DNA from: Lachnospiraceae bacterium | Lineage (GTDB): Bacteria > Bacillota > Clostridia > Lachnospirales > Lachnospiraceae | Assembly (NCBI GenBank): GCA_030825115.1 | Contig: JAPJQL010000004.1 | Coordinates: forward strand, 118,733 to 182,732 | Length of the DNA: 64,000 nt | Reading direction: 5' to 3' | In this document: one piece after another, positions 50,842 through 60,629 of the stretch | Layout: each line of letters opens with the position of its first letter | Numbering within the stretch: position 1 is the first letter of the stretch | Notes under the pieces: generated by a model | The model's input: the letters and a program-made list of their open reading frames with translations, nothing else | The model's database searches: none | Told to the model about the DNA's origin: nothing | Translations under genes and position numbers: made by a program

Positions 50842-51960
50842 TTAATCCAGATAATCCTTCAGCTTCTTGCTCCTGCTGGGATGCCTCAGCTTCCGCAGCG
50901 CCTTCGCCTCAATCTGGCGAATCCGCTCCCTTGTAACATTAAACACCTTTCCTACTTCTTCCAGCGTGCGGGGCCTGCCGTCATCCAGACCGAACCGCAG
51001 CTTTAACACCTGCTGCTCCCGGTCGGTCAGCGTCTGGAGCGTCTCCATCAGCTGCTCATGCAGCAGGGTAAACGTCGCCGCATCCGCCGGGACGGCTACA
51101 TGGTCGTCCTGGATAAAGTCCCCCAGATGGCTGTCCTCCTCCTCGCCGATCGGAGTCTCAAGAGACACCGGCTCCTGGGATATCTTGCGGATTTCCCGCA
51201 CCCGCTCGACCGGGAGCTCCATCTTTTCTGCAATCTCTTCCATCGTAGGTTCCCGCCCCAGATCCTGCAAAAGCTGCCTGGACACACGGATCTGCCGGTT
51301 GATCGTCTCCACCATATGGACCGGGATCCGGATGGTCCGCGCCTGGTCCGCGATAGACCGGGTGATGGCCTGGCGGATCCACCAGGTGGCATATGTGCTG
51401 AATTTGAATCCCTTAGTATAGTCGAACTTCTCCACAGCCTTGATCAGCCCCAGGTTTCCTTCCTGAATCAGGTCTAAAAACTGCATCCCGCGCCCTACAT
51501 ACCGTTTGGCTATGCTGACTACAAGACGCAGGTTCGCTTCGGCAAGGCGCTTTTTCGCATTCTCATCCCCAAGCTCCATCCGTTTGGCCAGTTCCAGCTC
51601 CTCCTCGATCGTCAGAAGCGGGATCTTGCCAATCTCCTTTAAGTACATCCGCACAGGATCCTCTGTCCCCACGCCTTCCGGCACGGACAGGTCGATCTCC
51701 TCTACATTGATCTCCTCTTCGTTCTCAAGCTCCTCCTCGATAAACAGATCGGGATCGATCTCGTCATCCTCGCCCAGGCGCAGAACATCTACCTTATTAT
51801 TGTCCAGATAGTCATAGATCCTGTCCAGCTTTTCCGGGTCCAGGATATCGCCCACGAAAAAATCAAGGATCTCCCTGTTCTCCAGCACGTTTTTCTTCTG
51901 TTTGGCCTTTTCCAGCAATAATACCAGTTTCTCATCAAATGTCTGTGTATGTTCTTCCAT
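50842..51960 (-). CDS. rpoD: RNA polymerase primary sigma factor
   Basis: A 372-residue housekeeping SigA. Region 1.1 is short and acidic; region 1.2 begins at DPVRMYLKEIG (about 102); region 2 has RLVVSIAKRYVGRGMQFLDLIQEGNLGL and the 2.4 helix YATWWIRQAITRSIADQ; region 3 ARTIRIPVHM; region 4.2 has the helix-turn-helix TLEEVGKVFNVTRERIRQIE near 328. Length fits Gram-positive SigA. AAAGGGG precedes the ATG. It directly follows dnaG, the classical macromolecular synthesis order. Confidence 0.98.
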   Translation of the reverse strand: MEEHTQTFDEKLVLLLEKAKQKKNVLENREILDFFVGDILDPEKLDRIYDYLDNNKVDVLRLGEDDEIDPDLFIEEELENEEEINVEEIDLSVPEGVGTEDPVRMYLKEIGKIPLLTIEEELELAKRMELGDENAKKRLAEANLRLVVSIAKRYVGRGMQFLDLIQEGNLGLIKAVEKFDYTKGFKFSTYATWWIRQAITRSIADQARTIRIPVHMVETINRQIRVSRQLLQDLGREPTMEEIAEKMELPVERVREIRKISQEPVSLETPIGEEEDSHLGDFIQDDHVAVPADAATFTLLHEQLMETLQTLTDREQQVLKLRFGLDDGRPRTLEEVGKVFNVTRERIRQIEAKALRKLRHPSRSKKLKDYLD

Positions 51961-52003
51961 GTCTACCGCCCCTTTCGCATTCTGCCAGGCAATCCGCCAC
52001 CTT

Positions 52004-53779
52004 CTAATCCAGTGATATCCGAAGCGTCTTCAGTGCCGCCTGTTCTCTGATGATCCGCTGCAGTTCCCCGATATCCGTCGCGTTCCGGCTGGCCGTGTCC
52101 AGGCTGTTCTTCCTGACCCGCATCACCGTCTCCGCAAACGCCTTCTTTTGCTCATCATTGTCAAGCGATTCCTGTAAGCTGGCGTTAAATAACGCCGCCA
52201 CCTCTTTGTATTGTTCTTCATCATTGATAAAATGATTCAGGATTCCTGCCGGGCTTAGATTTCCTGCAGCATGTCCTTCAAACACCATCGACGCCACCTG
52301 ATGGTAAAGCGGCTCCACAAAATCATCTGCGCCCACGATCCCATCGATTTTTTCAAACAGCTCCGGCTGTTCGATCAGCCATGTCAGCAGCAGACGCTGC
52401 GATTTTTTGATGCCGTCTTCCTTCTCCTTCTTCTTTGCATCCCGCCGCCCCCGGGGCTCTTCCCGTTCCTGCCTTGCCGCCGGTCCCGTGCCCAGTTGGT
52501 TCCCCAGCCGGTTTACCAGCCTGCGAAGGTCCTCATAGGGGATAAAATGCTCCTGTGCCACAGCCTGCGTATAGTTGTCCCGCTCCAGCGCCTCCGAAAA
52601 CTCCAAAAGCTTCCTCGCCACCCCGTTATAAAACTGGGTCTTTTGCTCCGGGTCTCCAAGCTGGTACTCCCGCTTCATCACATCGATCTCGAACAAAAAG
52701 CTGTTCTTCGCCTGTTCGATCCGCTCCCGGAATGCATCCGCCCCCAGGTTCTTGATAAATTCATCCGGGTCTTTGTAGGGCTGCATGTTCAGCACCTTGA
52801 TCGAGATTCCCACATTTTTCAGGATCGGTATCGCCCGGAGCGCCGCCTTCACCCCTGCGCCGTCGCTGTCATAGGTCAATACCACTTTATCCGTATACCG
52901 TTTTAAAAGGGCTGCGTGCTGGGATGTGAACGCCGTCCCCAGAGAGGCCACGGCATTGGTAAAACCTGCCTGGTGCATCGCGATGACGTCCATGTATCCC
53001 TCGCAGATGAGGATGTACTTTTCCCTGGATGTCCGGGCATAATTCAGCCCATAGAGGTTGCGGCTCTTATCAAATACCTTCGTCTCCGGCGAGTTCAGAT
53101 ACTTCGGCTCGCCGTCCCCCATGACGCGCCCGCCAAATCCGATCACACGGCTGTTCACATCCAGGATTGGGAAGATCACCCGGTTCCAGAACTTGTCATA
53201 TGCCCCCCGCTCGTCCAGGGTCACAAGCCCTGTCTCCTTCAGGATATTGTCGTGATACCCCTTTGAGCGGAGATACTGGTACAGATCGCTGCTCGTCTTA
53301 TTGGCAAAGCCAAGGCCGAAACGCTTTAACGTCTCATCCGTCAGCGCCCTTTTTTTGAGGTAATCATATCCAATCTTCCCCTGGGGCTGATGAAGCTGAT
53401 AATAAAAATAATTTGCCGCAAGCTTGTTGATCTCCAAAAGGGTACTGCGCAGGTCGGCGCGCTCCCGCTCTTCTTTGGAATATTCCACTTCCGGCAGTTT
53501 GACTCCCGCCCGGTCGGCCAGCATCTTCAGCGCCTCCGGGAAGGTATAATTCTCGTATTCCATCACAAACGTGATGACATTGCCTCCCGCCCCGCATCCG
53601 AAACAGTAATACATCTGTTTCGACGGAGACACGGAAAAGGAGGGCGACTTCTCATTGTGGAACGGGCATAACCCAAAATAGTTGCTGCCCTTCTTCTGCA
53701 GCTTCACATATCCCGAAATCACATCCACGATGTCATTTCTCATTCTTACTTCCTCTACCGTCTCCTCCGGATAATACAT
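52004..53779 (-). CDS. dnaG: DNA primase
   Basis: A 591-residue primase that makes RNA primers at replication forks. N-terminal CHC2 zinc finger (C38PFH and CFGC near 57-62), TOPRIM/catalytic core (about 115-345, with EGYMDVIAMHQAG and the acidic TYDSDGAG motif near 305), and a C-terminal helicase-binding region from about 445, with charged linker EPRGRRDAKKKEKED. AAGGAG lies six bases before the ATG. Between dgt and rpoD. Confidence 0.97.
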   Translation of the reverse strand: MYYPEETVEEVRMRNDIVDVISGYVKLQKKGSNYFGLCPFHNEKSPSFSVSPSKQMYYCFGCGAGGNVITFVMEYENYTFPEALKMLADRAGVKLPEVEYSKEERERADLRSTLLEINKLAANYFYYQLHQPQGKIGYDYLKKRALTDETLKRFGLGFANKTSSDLYQYLRSKGYHDNILKETGLVTLDERGAYDKFWNRVIFPILDVNSRVIGFGGRVMGDGEPKYLNSPETKVFDKSRNLYGLNYARTSREKYILICEGYMDVIAMHQAGFTNAVASLGTAFTSQHAALLKRYTDKVVLTYDSDGAGVKAALRAIPILKNVGISIKVLNMQPYKDPDEFIKNLGADAFRERIEQAKNSFLFEIDVMKREYQLGDPEQKTQFYNGVARKLLEFSEALERDNYTQAVAQEHFIPYEDLRRLVNRLGNQLGTGPAARQEREEPRGRRDAKKKEKEDGIKKSQRLLLTWLIEQPELFEKIDGIVGADDFVEPLYHQVASMVFEGHAAGNLSPAGILNHFINDEEQYKEVAALFNASLQESLDNDEQKKAFAETVMRVRKNSLDTASRNATDIGELQRIIREQAALKTLRISLD

Positions 53780-53811
53780 GAAGTTCTCCTTTCCCTCTAT
53801 TTATGCAAACG

Positions 53812-54819
53812 CTAATCTTTCCATGCCTTTGGAACAAACAGCTCCTTAAATTTTTCAATCGCATAGCTGTCGCTCATCCCCGCGATATAATCGCAGACGA
53901 CCCGCTCTTTTTTCTCCCCGCGCTGTACCATCATCAGAAGATACTCCTCCGGCAGCTCGATCACATGCTCCATGTAATAGCGGTACAGGGACACGATCAG
54001 CTGCTGCGCCCTGCCCTCCTCGGCCTTTGGGATGTCACTCCGGTATACATGTTCAAACATCCAGGAGCGAAGCCCCTGCATCGCCTCCTCCATGCCCGGA
54101 GACATGATGACCGCCGGTTTTCCCATGCTGCTGCCAATGATGTCATGGATCATCGTATTCAGCCGCTCTCTTACGCTGTGCCCCAGGATATCCGTATACT
54201 GGGAAGGCAGTTCTGACTCTACAAATATCTTTGCGCGGATCGCATCGTCAATGTCGTGGTTTATGTAGGCGATCTTGTCCGACAGCCGGACAATGGCGCC
54301 CTCCAGAGTAGAAGGATGCCCGCTGGTCCTGTGGTTCAAAATCCCGTCCCGGACTTCCCATGTCAGGTTGAGGCCATTGCCATCCTTTTCCAGCAGCTCC
54401 ACGATCCGGACGCTCTGTTCATAATGGGCAAACCCGTCCGGGCACAGTTCATTCAGGATCTTTTCCCCCGAATGCCCAAACGGCGTATGTCCCAGATCAT
54501 GCCCGAGGGCGACAGCCTCCGTCAGATCCTCGTTGAGCCCCAGCGACCGGGCGATCGTCCGGGCGATCTGGGCGACCTCCAGCGTATGGGTCAGCCTGGT
54601 CCTGTAATGGTCCCCCTCCGGCGCCAGAAACACCTGGGTCTTATGTTTCAGCCTGCGAAACGCCTTGCAATGCAGGATCCGGTCCCTGTCCCGCTGATAC
54701 TCCGGCCGGATGTCGCAGGGTTCTTCATAGATCTCCCTGCCTCTGCTCTTACTGCTGAGAGAAGCATAAGGACTCAAATACTGTTCCTCCCAGACTTCTC
54801 TTGTCTCTCGGATGTTCAC
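53812..54819 (-). CDS. dgt: Deoxyguanosinetriphosphate triphosphohydrolase-like protein
   Basis: A 335-residue HD-domain phosphohydrolase that splits dNTPs to nucleosides and triphosphate in the type family. The metal site is complete: RTRLTHTLEVAQIAR (H near residue 76), GHDLGHTPFGH (the HD pair near 108-112), and a downstream D in LSDKIAYINHD near 180. Length matches the short Gram-positive form. The start is a GTG eight bases after AGGAGG. It heads the dgt-dnaG-rpoD run; a TATAAT box on the minus strand (54860-54865) is its likely -10. Confidence 0.92.
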   Translation of the reverse strand: MNIRETREVWEEQYLSPYASLSSKSRGREIYEEPCDIRPEYQRDRDRILHCKAFRRLKHKTQVFLAPEGDHYRTRLTHTLEVAQIARTIARSLGLNEDLTEAVALGHDLGHTPFGHSGEKILNELCPDGFAHYEQSVRIVELLEKDGNGLNLTWEVRDGILNHRTSGHPSTLEGAIVRLSDKIAYINHDIDDAIRAKIFVESELPSQYTDILGHSVRERLNTMIHDIIGSSMGKPAVIMSPGMEEAMQGLRSWMFEHVYRSDIPKAEEGRAQQLIVSLYRYYMEHVIELPEEYLLMMVQRGEKKERVVCDYIAGMSDSYAIEKFKELFVPKAWKD

Positions 54820-54859
54820 CTGCCCAGCCTCCTTCCAAAAAACCTCGCCAAGTTCTCAT

Positions 54860-54865
54860 ATTATA
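54860..54865 (-). promoter_or_regulatory. Probable -10 box for the dgt-dnaG-rpoD operon
   Basis: TATAAT on the minus strand, 41 bases before the dgt GTG; the -35 is weak (GTTAAA). Confidence 0.5.
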
Positions 54866-54925
54866 TCATATTTTCTGATTTTTTAACACTGATTTTGCAA
54901 CTTTTCACGCAGACTATGCAGAATT

Positions 54926-55000
54926 CGAAAAAAGACAGGGACAGATTCCCTTTTGTGTTCGCCCTCAGGGATCTCTGTTTCTGTCTTTTTTACTTTAACT
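54926..55000. terminator. Terminator of the glycine cleavage operon
   Basis: AAAAAAGACAG and CTGTCTTTTTT ends with a further imperfect GACAGA/TCTGT and CCC/GGG inner pairing; follows the lpd stop on the minus strand. Confidence 0.7.
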
Positions 55001-55004
55001 TTGC

Positions 55005-56435
55005 TTATGCCAGCCTTTCTCTACCTTCTGCCGCTCCGGCAATTTCCTCCGCAGCTTCCGCAATTCCTTCCGCAAATGTGGGATGTGCCATCACGACCGA
55101 CGCCAGGTCCTTCGCCGTCATACCCTTTCCGATCGCAAGCCCCAGCTCTCCCACCATATCGGTCGCCCGCGCGCACATCAGCTGGGCGCCCAAAAGCTTC
55201 CCGGTCCCACGCTCTGCCACCAGCTTGATAAAGCCCCGCTCCTGCTTTGAGAGCACCGACTTTCCATTAACCGACATAATGTATTTTCCGGTCACTGCAT
55301 CAATCCCGGATGCCTTCGCCTCATCTGCCGAAATCCCGACACAGGCAATCTCCGGGTCGGTATAAACGCAGGACGGGATCACCGAAAGGTTCTGCCAGGA
55401 CTCCACGCCAAACATATGCCCCACGGCATGATTCCCTTCCGCAGTGGCCATATGGGCAAGCTGGATTCCTCCGATGGCATCGCCGACCGCATAGATTCCG
55501 GGTACTCCGGTCTGATAATGCTCATCGACCGCCACATAGCCGCGATCCATCCGAATCCTGTCTTTGATTCCTTCACCAAAAAGCTCCTCTGTATTCGGCT
55601 TCCGTCCGACCGAAATCAGGATCTTATCCGCCTCTGCCTCAGCCGGTTTCCCCTTCTCTTCATAGCGGCAGACCAGGCCGCCATCCGTCCTTAAGATCTC
55701 CTTCACGACAGAAGAAGTGTGGATCTCGACGCCCCGCTTCTTCATGATCATCTTCAGATTCTGGGATATCTCCTTATCCATCCCCGGCAAGATCCGCTCC
55801 ATCGCCTCAACCACCGTCACCCGGCTTCCAAAATCGTTAAATACCGTCGCCATCTCCATCCCGATGACGCCTCCGCCTATGATCACGACGCGCCCATAGA
55901 TATCTCCTGCCTCCGTCCCAAGCTTGTTTCCATCCAGAACGTCGTCACTGTTTATCACGCCTTCCAGGTCTGCCCCCGGGATCGGCACAACAGCCGGGCG
56001 GGAGCCCGTGGCAATCAGGATATTGGCGGCAGACAGCTCCTGCACTGCTCCATCCTCAAGCTCTACCTCCACGCATCCCGGGGCTGTCACCCTGCCGGTT
56101 CCGGCAAAAAGCTCTGCTTTCTGTTTTCGAAATCCCTGTGCGATGCCATCCCTCAGGCTTTTTACCACCTCATCCTTATACTTCCACAATTCCTGCAGCT
56201 CAAGCTCCGGCTTTTCGCACCGGATGCCGATCTCTGCCGCCTTCCCGATCTCCCGGTATAGACCGGATGTGTGAAGCAGGGTTTTGGTCGGAATACAGCC
56301 GCGGTTTAAGCAGGTTCCGCCCAGGTCACGCTTTTCCACCACCGCCACCCGTTTTCCCAGCTTTGCGGCTCGCAGCGCCGCCGGGTATCCCCCCGGTCCC
56401 GCGCCGATCACCACCAGGTCATATTGATGTTCCAT
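55005..56435 (-). CDS. lpd: Dihydrolipoyl dehydrogenase (L protein)
   Basis: A 476-residue FAD enzyme that re-oxidises dihydrolipoyl H protein with NAD. N-terminal FAD motif VVIGAGPGGYPAAL (about residues 7-20), redox-active disulfide GGTCLNRGCIPTK (near 39-51), NAD motif IIGGGVIGMEMAT near 185, and the C-terminal HPTFAEGIAEA with the catalytic histidine near 450. Length is normal. The ATG follows GGAG by six bases; a longer frame of 14 codons overlaps lplA and has no ribosome site. Last gene of the glycine operon. Confidence 0.95.
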   Translation of the reverse strand: MEHQYDLVVIGAGPGGYPAALRAAKLGKRVAVVEKRDLGGTCLNRGCIPTKTLLHTSGLYREIGKAAEIGIRCEKPELELQELWKYKDEVVKSLRDGIAQGFRKQKAELFAGTGRVTAPGCVEVELEDGAVQELSAANILIATGSRPAVVPIPGADLEGVINSDDVLDGNKLGTEAGDIYGRVVIIGGGVIGMEMATVFNDFGSRVTVVEAMERILPGMDKEISQNLKMIMKKRGVEIHTSSVVKEILRTDGGLVCRYEEKGKPAEAEADKILISVGRKPNTEELFGEGIKDRIRMDRGYVAVDEHYQTGVPGIYAVGDAIGGIQLAHMATAEGNHAVGHMFGVESWQNLSVIPSCVYTDPEIACVGISADEAKASGIDAVTGKYIMSVNGKSVLSKQERGFIKLVAERGTGKLLGAQLMCARATDMVGELGLAIGKGMTAKDLASVVMAHPTFAEGIAEAAEEIAGAAEGRERLA

Positions 56436-56461
56436 ATCGCTCTCCATTCCAATACTTGATT

Positions 56462-57445
56462 TTACTGCTTCAGGCATTCCCGGATATCCGCCAGTATCTT
56501 TTCCTGTTCTGCGTTACTTCCGATGCCTGCAAGCGCTCTTCCAATCTCTGCATCCCGGTACCGGCATCCCTCAAGCGCCTCTTCTGCCAGCCGCGGCAGT
56601 TCTGTCTCCAGGGCATCCGTCCAGATTGCCGCATTCCGGATCATCCCTTCTGAGATATCCAGCCTGAGCAGCGCTTCGCCCCAGTCAAACCGCCTCGTCA
56701 CTTCAAAATTGAACGGGATCTTTCTCCCATACAGCCACTCCCAGGAAGAAAACCTCTGCTCACCTTCCCTCAGCTCCTCTTGCGGCAGTTCTTCCGGCAT
56801 GATCGGCGTCAAAATCCCTTCATAAACTTCCGCAAACGCCTCCAAAAGCGCCGTCTTCATCTGCTCCACCGTCAATTCCGGCTCATACTGCGTCAGGTTC
56901 ACCACGCGGCTTTTTACCGAGTCCACGCCCTTCGACTGCAGTTTTTCCCGGGACACGTTCAGATATCTGGACATCTCATTTTTATCCGCACAAATCAAGA
57001 TCGTCCCGTGGTGATAACAAAAATCACCGGTCTGGTAAAACGCATTGCCCGAAAACTTGCCGCCGTCCACCGCAAGGTCGTTGCGCCCCGTCCTGACCGC
57101 CCCGATCCCAAAGGAGCGGACGGCGCGGAGGATCACCTCCGTCTGCCGCTCCACACTGTAGTTCTTCTTTCTTGTCAAAAAAGTAAAATTCAGGTTTCCC
57201 AAATCATGAAATACTGCGCCTCCGCCGGAGAGCCGCCGCGCAAGGAAGCCGCCGTCCGCCTCCAGCGCCTCCACCCGGCATTCCTTCCACGCATTCTGGT
57301 TGTAGCCTATCACAACCGTCTTCCGGTTTTGCCACAGATAGAGGATGCACTCCTCCGGCTCCGTGTGGGTGAGCAGATACTCTTCCAGCGCGATATTCTG
57401 ATAGGGGTTTGTACTGTCACTGATGATATAGCGAAGTTTTTCCAT
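56462..57445 (-). CDS. lplA: Lipoate--protein ligase
   Basis: A 327-residue enzyme that activates lipoate with ATP and attaches it to a lysine of GcvH. The LplA motifs are RRLSGGGAVFHDLGNLNFTF (near 70-89) and GRNDLAVDGGKFSGNAFY (near 119-136) with the active lysine; CYHHGTIL follows. The C-terminal accessory domain is included, so it can adenylate lipoate by itself. AGGACAGC lies before the ATG. Location inside the gcv operon implies dedicated lipoylation of GcvH. Confidence 0.94.
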   Translation of the reverse strand: MEKLRYIISDSTNPYQNIALEEYLLTHTEPEECILYLWQNRKTVVIGYNQNAWKECRVEALEADGGFLARRLSGGGAVFHDLGNLNFTFLTRKKNYSVERQTEVILRAVRSFGIGAVRTGRNDLAVDGGKFSGNAFYQTGDFCYHHGTILICADKNEMSRYLNVSREKLQSKGVDSVKSRVVNLTQYEPELTVEQMKTALLEAFAEVYEGILTPIMPEELPQEELREGEQRFSSWEWLYGRKIPFNFEVTRRFDWGEALLRLDISEGMIRNAAIWTDALETELPRLAEEALEGCRYRDAEIGRALAGIGSNAEQEKILADIRECLKQ

Positions 57446-57456
57446 GCTGTCCTGCC

Positions 57457-58896
57457 TTAGTCAAATAAATATCGAAGCTTGGGGTTCCGTGCAGCCCCGA
57501 CCTCATCCAGACGTTTTACCGCCGTCGTATGCGGCGCGCTCTGAATCACTTCCGGGGATGATTTTGCCGTCTCATGGATCTCCCGGAACGCATGGATCAG
57601 TTCATCCAGACTTTCCTTCGACTCCGTCTCTGTCGGCTCTACCATCAGCGCCTCATGAACGATCAGCGGGAAATACATCGTCGGCGGATGGATCCCATAA
57701 TCCAAAAGAGCCTTTGCAATGTCCATGGCCGACACATGGATATCGTGTTTTTCCTGCTCCAGGCTCATAACAAACTCATGCATACAGGTCTCGTCATAGG
57801 CCATGTGATAGCAGTCCGACAGCTTCACCCGGATATAATTGGCATTCAGCACCGCGTTCTGCGCCGCCTCCCTTACGCCGTCCGCCCCCAGCATCATGGC
57901 ATAGGTCAGCGCCCTCACCACCACCAGGAAATTGCCGTAAAATGATTTTACCTGCCCGATCGAATCTCCATATTCCGCAAATCTAAAGCTGCCATCTCCG
58001 GACACGTCTTTCACAACCGCAGACCCCGGCAAAAATTCTCTGAGGAATGTTTTGCATCCCACCGGACCGCTTCCCGGACCGCCGCCGCCGTGAGGCGTGG
58101 AGAACGTCTTATGCAGGTTCAGATGGATGACGTCAAATCCCATATCGCCCGGGCGCACCACGCCCATGATCGCATTCAGGTTTGCCCCGTCATAATAGTT
58201 CAGACCGCCCGCTTCATGGACAATACGGGTAATCTCCAGAATATTTTTATCAAACAGTCCCACCGTATTCGGATTGGTCAGCATAAGACCTGCCGTGTCC
58301 GCTCCGACCGCCGCTCTCAGCGCATCCAGGTCTACGCAGCCATCCGGTCTTGACGGGATATTGACGACCTGATAACCCGCCATCACCGCGCTGGCCGGAT
58401 TGGTGCCATGGGCCGAATCCGGGACGATGATCTTATTTCTCCCTTTATCCCCCCTGTGGTCGTGGTACGCTTTGATCAGCAGAAGGCCGGTGAACTCTCC
58501 GTGAGCTCCCGCCGCCGGCTGGAACGACATCGCATCCATGCCGGTGATCTCGCCAAACACCTGCTCCGCCATAGAGAGCACTTCCAGACACCCCTGTACC
58601 GTCTCCACCGGCTGCAGCGGATGGACGCCGGTAAAACCGGGCAGGGACGCCGTCACTTCATTGATCTTTGGATTATATTTCATGGTGCAGGAGCCAAGCG
58701 GGTAAAACCCGTCATTCACCCCGTGAGTCTCTTTTGCCAGCTCCGTGTAGTGGCGGCTGATGTCATTCTCCGAAACTTCCGGCAAATGCAGAGCCATTTT
58801 CCTCTCTTTTCCTGCCGGAACGACAACCGGAACGTCACACTCAGGCAATATGGTACATCTGCGCCCGGGGACGCTGCGCTCAAATATCAGTTTCAT
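57457..58896 (-). CDS. gcvPB: Glycine dehydrogenase (decarboxylating) subunit 2
   Basis: A 479-residue beta half of the split P protein, the PLP subunit that decarboxylates glycine. The PLP lysine is in NLHKTFSTPHGGGGPGSGP near residue 270. Conserved SELPVV-like and YPLGSCTMKYNPK (near 67-79) segments are present. The start ATG overlaps the gcvPA stop as ATGA; three more codons upstream are unlikely. The two-chain P protein is the usual form in Clostridia. Confidence 0.96.
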   Translation of the reverse strand: MKLIFERSVPGRRCTILPECDVPVVVPAGKERKMALHLPEVSENDISRHYTELAKETHGVNDGFYPLGSCTMKYNPKINEVTASLPGFTGVHPLQPVETVQGCLEVLSMAEQVFGEITGMDAMSFQPAAGAHGEFTGLLLIKAYHDHRGDKGRNKIIVPDSAHGTNPASAVMAGYQVVNIPSRPDGCVDLDALRAAVGADTAGLMLTNPNTVGLFDKNILEITRIVHEAGGLNYYDGANLNAIMGVVRPGDMGFDVIHLNLHKTFSTPHGGGGPGSGPVGCKTFLREFLPGSAVVKDVSGDGSFRFAEYGDSIGQVKSFYGNFLVVVRALTYAMMLGADGVREAAQNAVLNANYIRVKLSDCYHMAYDETCMHEFVMSLEQEKHDIHVSAMDIAKALLDYGIHPPTMYFPLIVHEALMVEPTETESKESLDELIHAFREIHETAKSSPEVIQSAPHTTAVKRLDEVGAARNPKLRYLFD

Positions 58897-60212
58897 GCTC
58901 CGCACACCTCCTTCACCAGACGTACCAGGCCGTCGATCTCATCCTTCGTGTTCATCTCCGTCGCACACCAGAGGATACGCCCGTCCGGAAGCACCAGGCC
59001 TCCCAGATATCCATGTTCCTCCAGATGCTTCATCAGTTTTTCCGGTTCCACCGGGCACGTTGTGACAAACTCATGGAAAAACGGTTTATCATACGCCGCC
59101 GTAAGTCCCGCCGCCTCAAGCTGGTCCTTCAGATAATGCGCCTTTGAGGTGCAAAGGAGCGCCGCCTGCCGCAGACCGTCCGCTCCCATCGCAGAGAGAT
59201 AGACAGAAGCCGTCATCGCACAGAGCGCCTGGTTGGAGCAGATATTGCTGCCGGCTTTTTCCCGCCGGATATGCTGCTCCCTCGCCTGCAGCGTCAGTAC
59301 AAATCCACGTTTTCCTTCACTGTCCACAGTCTCCCCGACGATCCTTCCGGGAAGTTTCCGCATCACATCCTTCGTCGCCGCCATAAAGCCCAGATAAGGA
59401 CCGCCAAATCCCATCGGCATTCCGAGCGGCTGCCCCTCTCCGACCGCCACATCCGCGCCGCATTCTGCCGGCGTCTCTATGATAGCCAGGGCGATCGGAT
59501 TGCATCCCATGACATACTTGCCGCCCTTTTCGTGGACAAGCCTGCCAAGGGCCTCTCCGTCCTCCAAGATCCCATAGTAATTGGGCTGCTGCACATAAAA
59601 GCACGCAACCGTCTCATCCATCATGGAAGCAAGGGCTTCCTGGTCGGTGACCCCGTCCTTTTCGGGAACTACAAAAAGCTCCGTATCCCGACCATAGCAG
59701 TAGGTCTTCATCGTACCAAGCACCTCGGGCGGCGTGGTCGCCGACACCAGCACTTTTGTCCGTTTCCGGTCTTTGCACATAAATACGCTTTCCGCCGCCG
59801 CACTGGCTCCGTCATACACCGACGCATTGGCGGCATCCATCCCTGTCAGCTCGCAGATCATGGTCTGGAACTCAAAGATGGACTGCAGGTTGCCCTGGCT
59901 GATCTCCGCCTGATACGGGGTGTATGCAGTCAGAAAATCCTCTTTTGAAGTCACGCTTTTTACGATTGCCGGTATGTAATGGTGATAGGAACCGGCGCCC
60001 CGAAAGATGTGGGGGAATACCCTGTTCTTTGCCGCCATCCCGCTCAGCTTCTGACCTGCTTCCATCTCGGAGCATCCAGCGGGAATATTCAGCCCGCCTT
60101 TTAAAAGCACCTCATCCGGGACATTCGCAAACAAATCCTCAAAACTTTCATAACCAGATTCCTTCAGCATCTGAACCTGCTGGTCTCTGGTGGTAGAGAT
60201 AAAATTGCCCAC
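58893..60212 (-). CDS. gcvPA: Glycine dehydrogenase (decarboxylating) subunit 1
   Basis: A 439-residue alpha half of the split P protein, structurally like the beta half but without a PLP lysine. Signatures are FRGAGSYHHYIPAIV near 70, YTPYQAEISQGNLQSIFEFQTMI across 97-118, and GGPYLGFMA near 269. The start is a GTG eight bases after AGGAGG. It forms a complex with the next gene product and passes the aminomethyl group to GcvH. Confidence 0.96.
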   Translation of the reverse strand: MGNFISTTRDQQVQMLKESGYESFEDLFANVPDEVLLKGGLNIPAGCSEMEAGQKLSGMAAKNRVFPHIFRGAGSYHHYIPAIVKSVTSKEDFLTAYTPYQAEISQGNLQSIFEFQTMICELTGMDAANASVYDGASAAAESVFMCKDRKRTKVLVSATTPPEVLGTMKTYCYGRDTELFVVPEKDGVTDQEALASMMDETVACFYVQQPNYYGILEDGEALGRLVHEKGGKYVMGCNPIALAIIETPAECGADVAVGEGQPLGMPMGFGGPYLGFMAATKDVMRKLPGRIVGETVDSEGKRGFVLTLQAREQHIRREKAGSNICSNQALCAMTASVYLSAMGADGLRQAALLCTSKAHYLKDQLEAAGLTAAYDKPFFHEFVTTCPVEPEKLMKHLEEHGYLGGLVLPDGRILWCATEMNTKDEIDGLVRLVKEVCGA

Positions 60213-60224
60213 GCCGTATCCCTC

Positions 60225-60605
60225 CTAAGCTTCTTCTTTTATAAACGCCTCATATGCTTCGCCATCCATCAGTTCCTCTGCATCGCTCACCTTCTCCACC
60301 CGGATGAACCACGCGCCGTACGGATCTTCATTGATGCTCTCAGGAGCATCCAAAAGTTCCGCATTGACCGCAGCCACTTCCCCAGTCACCGGAGAATATA
60401 CATCAGAGACAGCCTTCACCGACTCCACATCCCCGAAAGCCTCGCCCGCCGTCACCTCATCGCCTTCCTCCGGCAGATTGACGAACACCAGATCGCCCAG
60501 TTCGCTCTGTGCAAAATCAGTCAGGCCGATCAATACACTCCCGTCCTCCTCATATTTTACCCACTCATGTGACTTGCTGTACTTTAACTCTTTTGGAATA
60601 TTCAT
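60225..60605 (-). CDS. gcvH: Glycine cleavage system H protein
   Basis: A 126-residue carrier protein. The lipoyl lysine is in DVESVKAVSDVYSPVTGEV (near residue 63), the substrate of the lplA product encoded downstream. The N-terminal LKYSKSHEWV is typical. Length is standard. AGGAGG lies eight bases before the ATG. Sits between gcvT and gcvPA. Confidence 0.97.
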   Translation of the reverse strand: MNIPKELKYSKSHEWVKYEEDGSVLIGLTDFAQSELGDLVFVNLPEEGDEVTAGEAFGDVESVKAVSDVYSPVTGEVAAVNAELLDAPESINEDPYGAWFIRVEKVSDAEELMDGEAYEAFIKEEA

Positions 60606-60629
60606 CTTAAATCCTCCTTTATGGTTTTA